Source: Paracoccaceae bacterium (GTDB lineage: Bacteria; Pseudomonadota; Alphaproteobacteria; Rhodobacterales; Rhodobacteraceae). From it: a stretch of DNA of 6,106 bases. The position numbers and the translations under genes were made by a program. Positions within the stretch are counted from its first letter, which is position 1. Every line of letters begins with the position of its first letter. Below, one piece after another: positions 5,774 through 6,106 of this stretch. Under the pieces are notes generated by a model. It saw only the letters and a program-made list of their open reading frames with translations, did no database searches and was not told the DNA's origin. Where the stretch lies: positions 1 through 6,106 of the forward strand of contig QKHF01000086.1 of assembly GCA_003250135.1 (NCBI GenBank), given 5' to 3'.

Positions 5774-6106
5774 ATGTCCACCACCCACCCGCTTCAAAAC
5801 CGCGTAGCGCCCGATAGCGCGATCTGCAAGCATTCCGCGCGGGGGCTGTTGATGGGCAATCGCGGCGGCCGGCTGCACGGGCCGGACCAGCAGCTGGGGA
5901 CGCGGCGCTGGGCGTCGAAGGCATGGATCGCCTGCCGCCTTTCGTTCAAGGGTCGCGAGCGCTCGGTGATGGGCGACAGCTACACCGAACTGTTCTTCCT
6001 CGATGAGGCGACCGCGCTCGCCGCCGGGCACCGCCCTTGTTTCGAGTGCCGCCGGGCGGAGGCGGTTGCGTTCAGCGAAGCATGGGCGAAGGCGCACGGC
6101 CTGCCG
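5774..6106 (+). CDS. Conserved uncharacterised protein with Ada-like Cys motif, C-terminus outside window
   Basis: Translation from the ATG at 5774 stays open for 111 codons to the window end. The start MSTTHPLQNRVAP and the segments GLLMGNRGGRLH (24-35), RRWASKAWIAC (44-54) and GDSYTELFFLDEA (67-79) resemble a family of hypothetical proteins in alphaproteobacteria that I recall but cannot name. ALAAGHRPCFECRR (81-94) closely resembles the second Cys pair of the Ada zinc-binding domain (ALAAGxRPCxxC), here Cys89 and Cys92. Two further cysteines, Cys18 and Cys54, could complete a zinc site, but their spacing differs from Ada. GAGG about 8 bases upstream may serve as the ribosome binding site. 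A nucleic-acid role is a guess; the function is unknown. Confidence 0.75.
   Translation, partial: MSTTHPLQNRVAPDSAICKHSARGLLMGNRGGRLHGPDQQLGTRRWASKAWIACRLSFKGRERSVMGDSYTELFFLDEATALAAGHRPCFECRRAEAVAFSEAWAKAHGLP

Noticed and set aside
4563..5807. 414-codon plus-strand frame opposite the BenE gene
   Set aside because: Composition dominated by Arg, Gly and Asp, typical of antisense frames in GC-rich DNA; the minus strand encodes a clear transporter.

Overview
The window is GC-rich DNA, probably from an alphaproteobacterium. The division and cell wall (dcw) operon start mraZ-rsmH lies just downstream of the RNase P RNA gene. Gene content and codon use fit Caulobacterales or Hyphomonadales-like lineages best, but the order is an inference; no species can be named from the sequence.

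Left part (1-2600), all on the minus strand and read right to left: rnpB (about 2566-2153) with a good sigma70-type promoter; a small Gly-rich single-pass membrane protein of unknown function (2064-1735); a 562-base intergenic region; mraZ (1172-696); and rsmH (699 to beyond base 1), whose start overlaps the mraZ stop by 4 bases. The intergenic region is the most information-rich part. It holds three clusters of TGGG boxes with 10-base spacing, the pattern known for MraZ operators. It also holds a perfect DnaA box, a candidate mraZ promoter with two MraZ boxes in its spacer, and an mraZ leader of about 250 nt. The leader contains a terminator-like hairpin and ends in a second hairpin next to the mraZ start codon. 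This recalls the Rhodobacter sphaeroides dcw leader that yields the small RNA UpsM.

Right part (2600-6106): a PHB-depolymerase-family esterase on the plus strand (2758-3813) converges on a minus-strand pair. That pair is a BenE-type membrane transporter (5702-4533) and an AmiD/AmpD-type N-acetylmuramoyl-L-alanine amidase (4536-3829), joined by a 4-base ATGA overlap. A plus-strand gene (5774 to beyond the window end) diverges from the transporter. It encodes an uncharacterised protein whose visible end resembles the second half of the Ada zinc-binding domain.

Functionally, mraZ/rsmH and the amidase all relate to cell envelope growth and peptidoglycan turnover, and rnpB matures tRNAs. The esterase, transporter and Ada-like protein are accessory genes with no proven link to them. 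I see no mobile element, CRISPR array, tRNA or rRNA gene.
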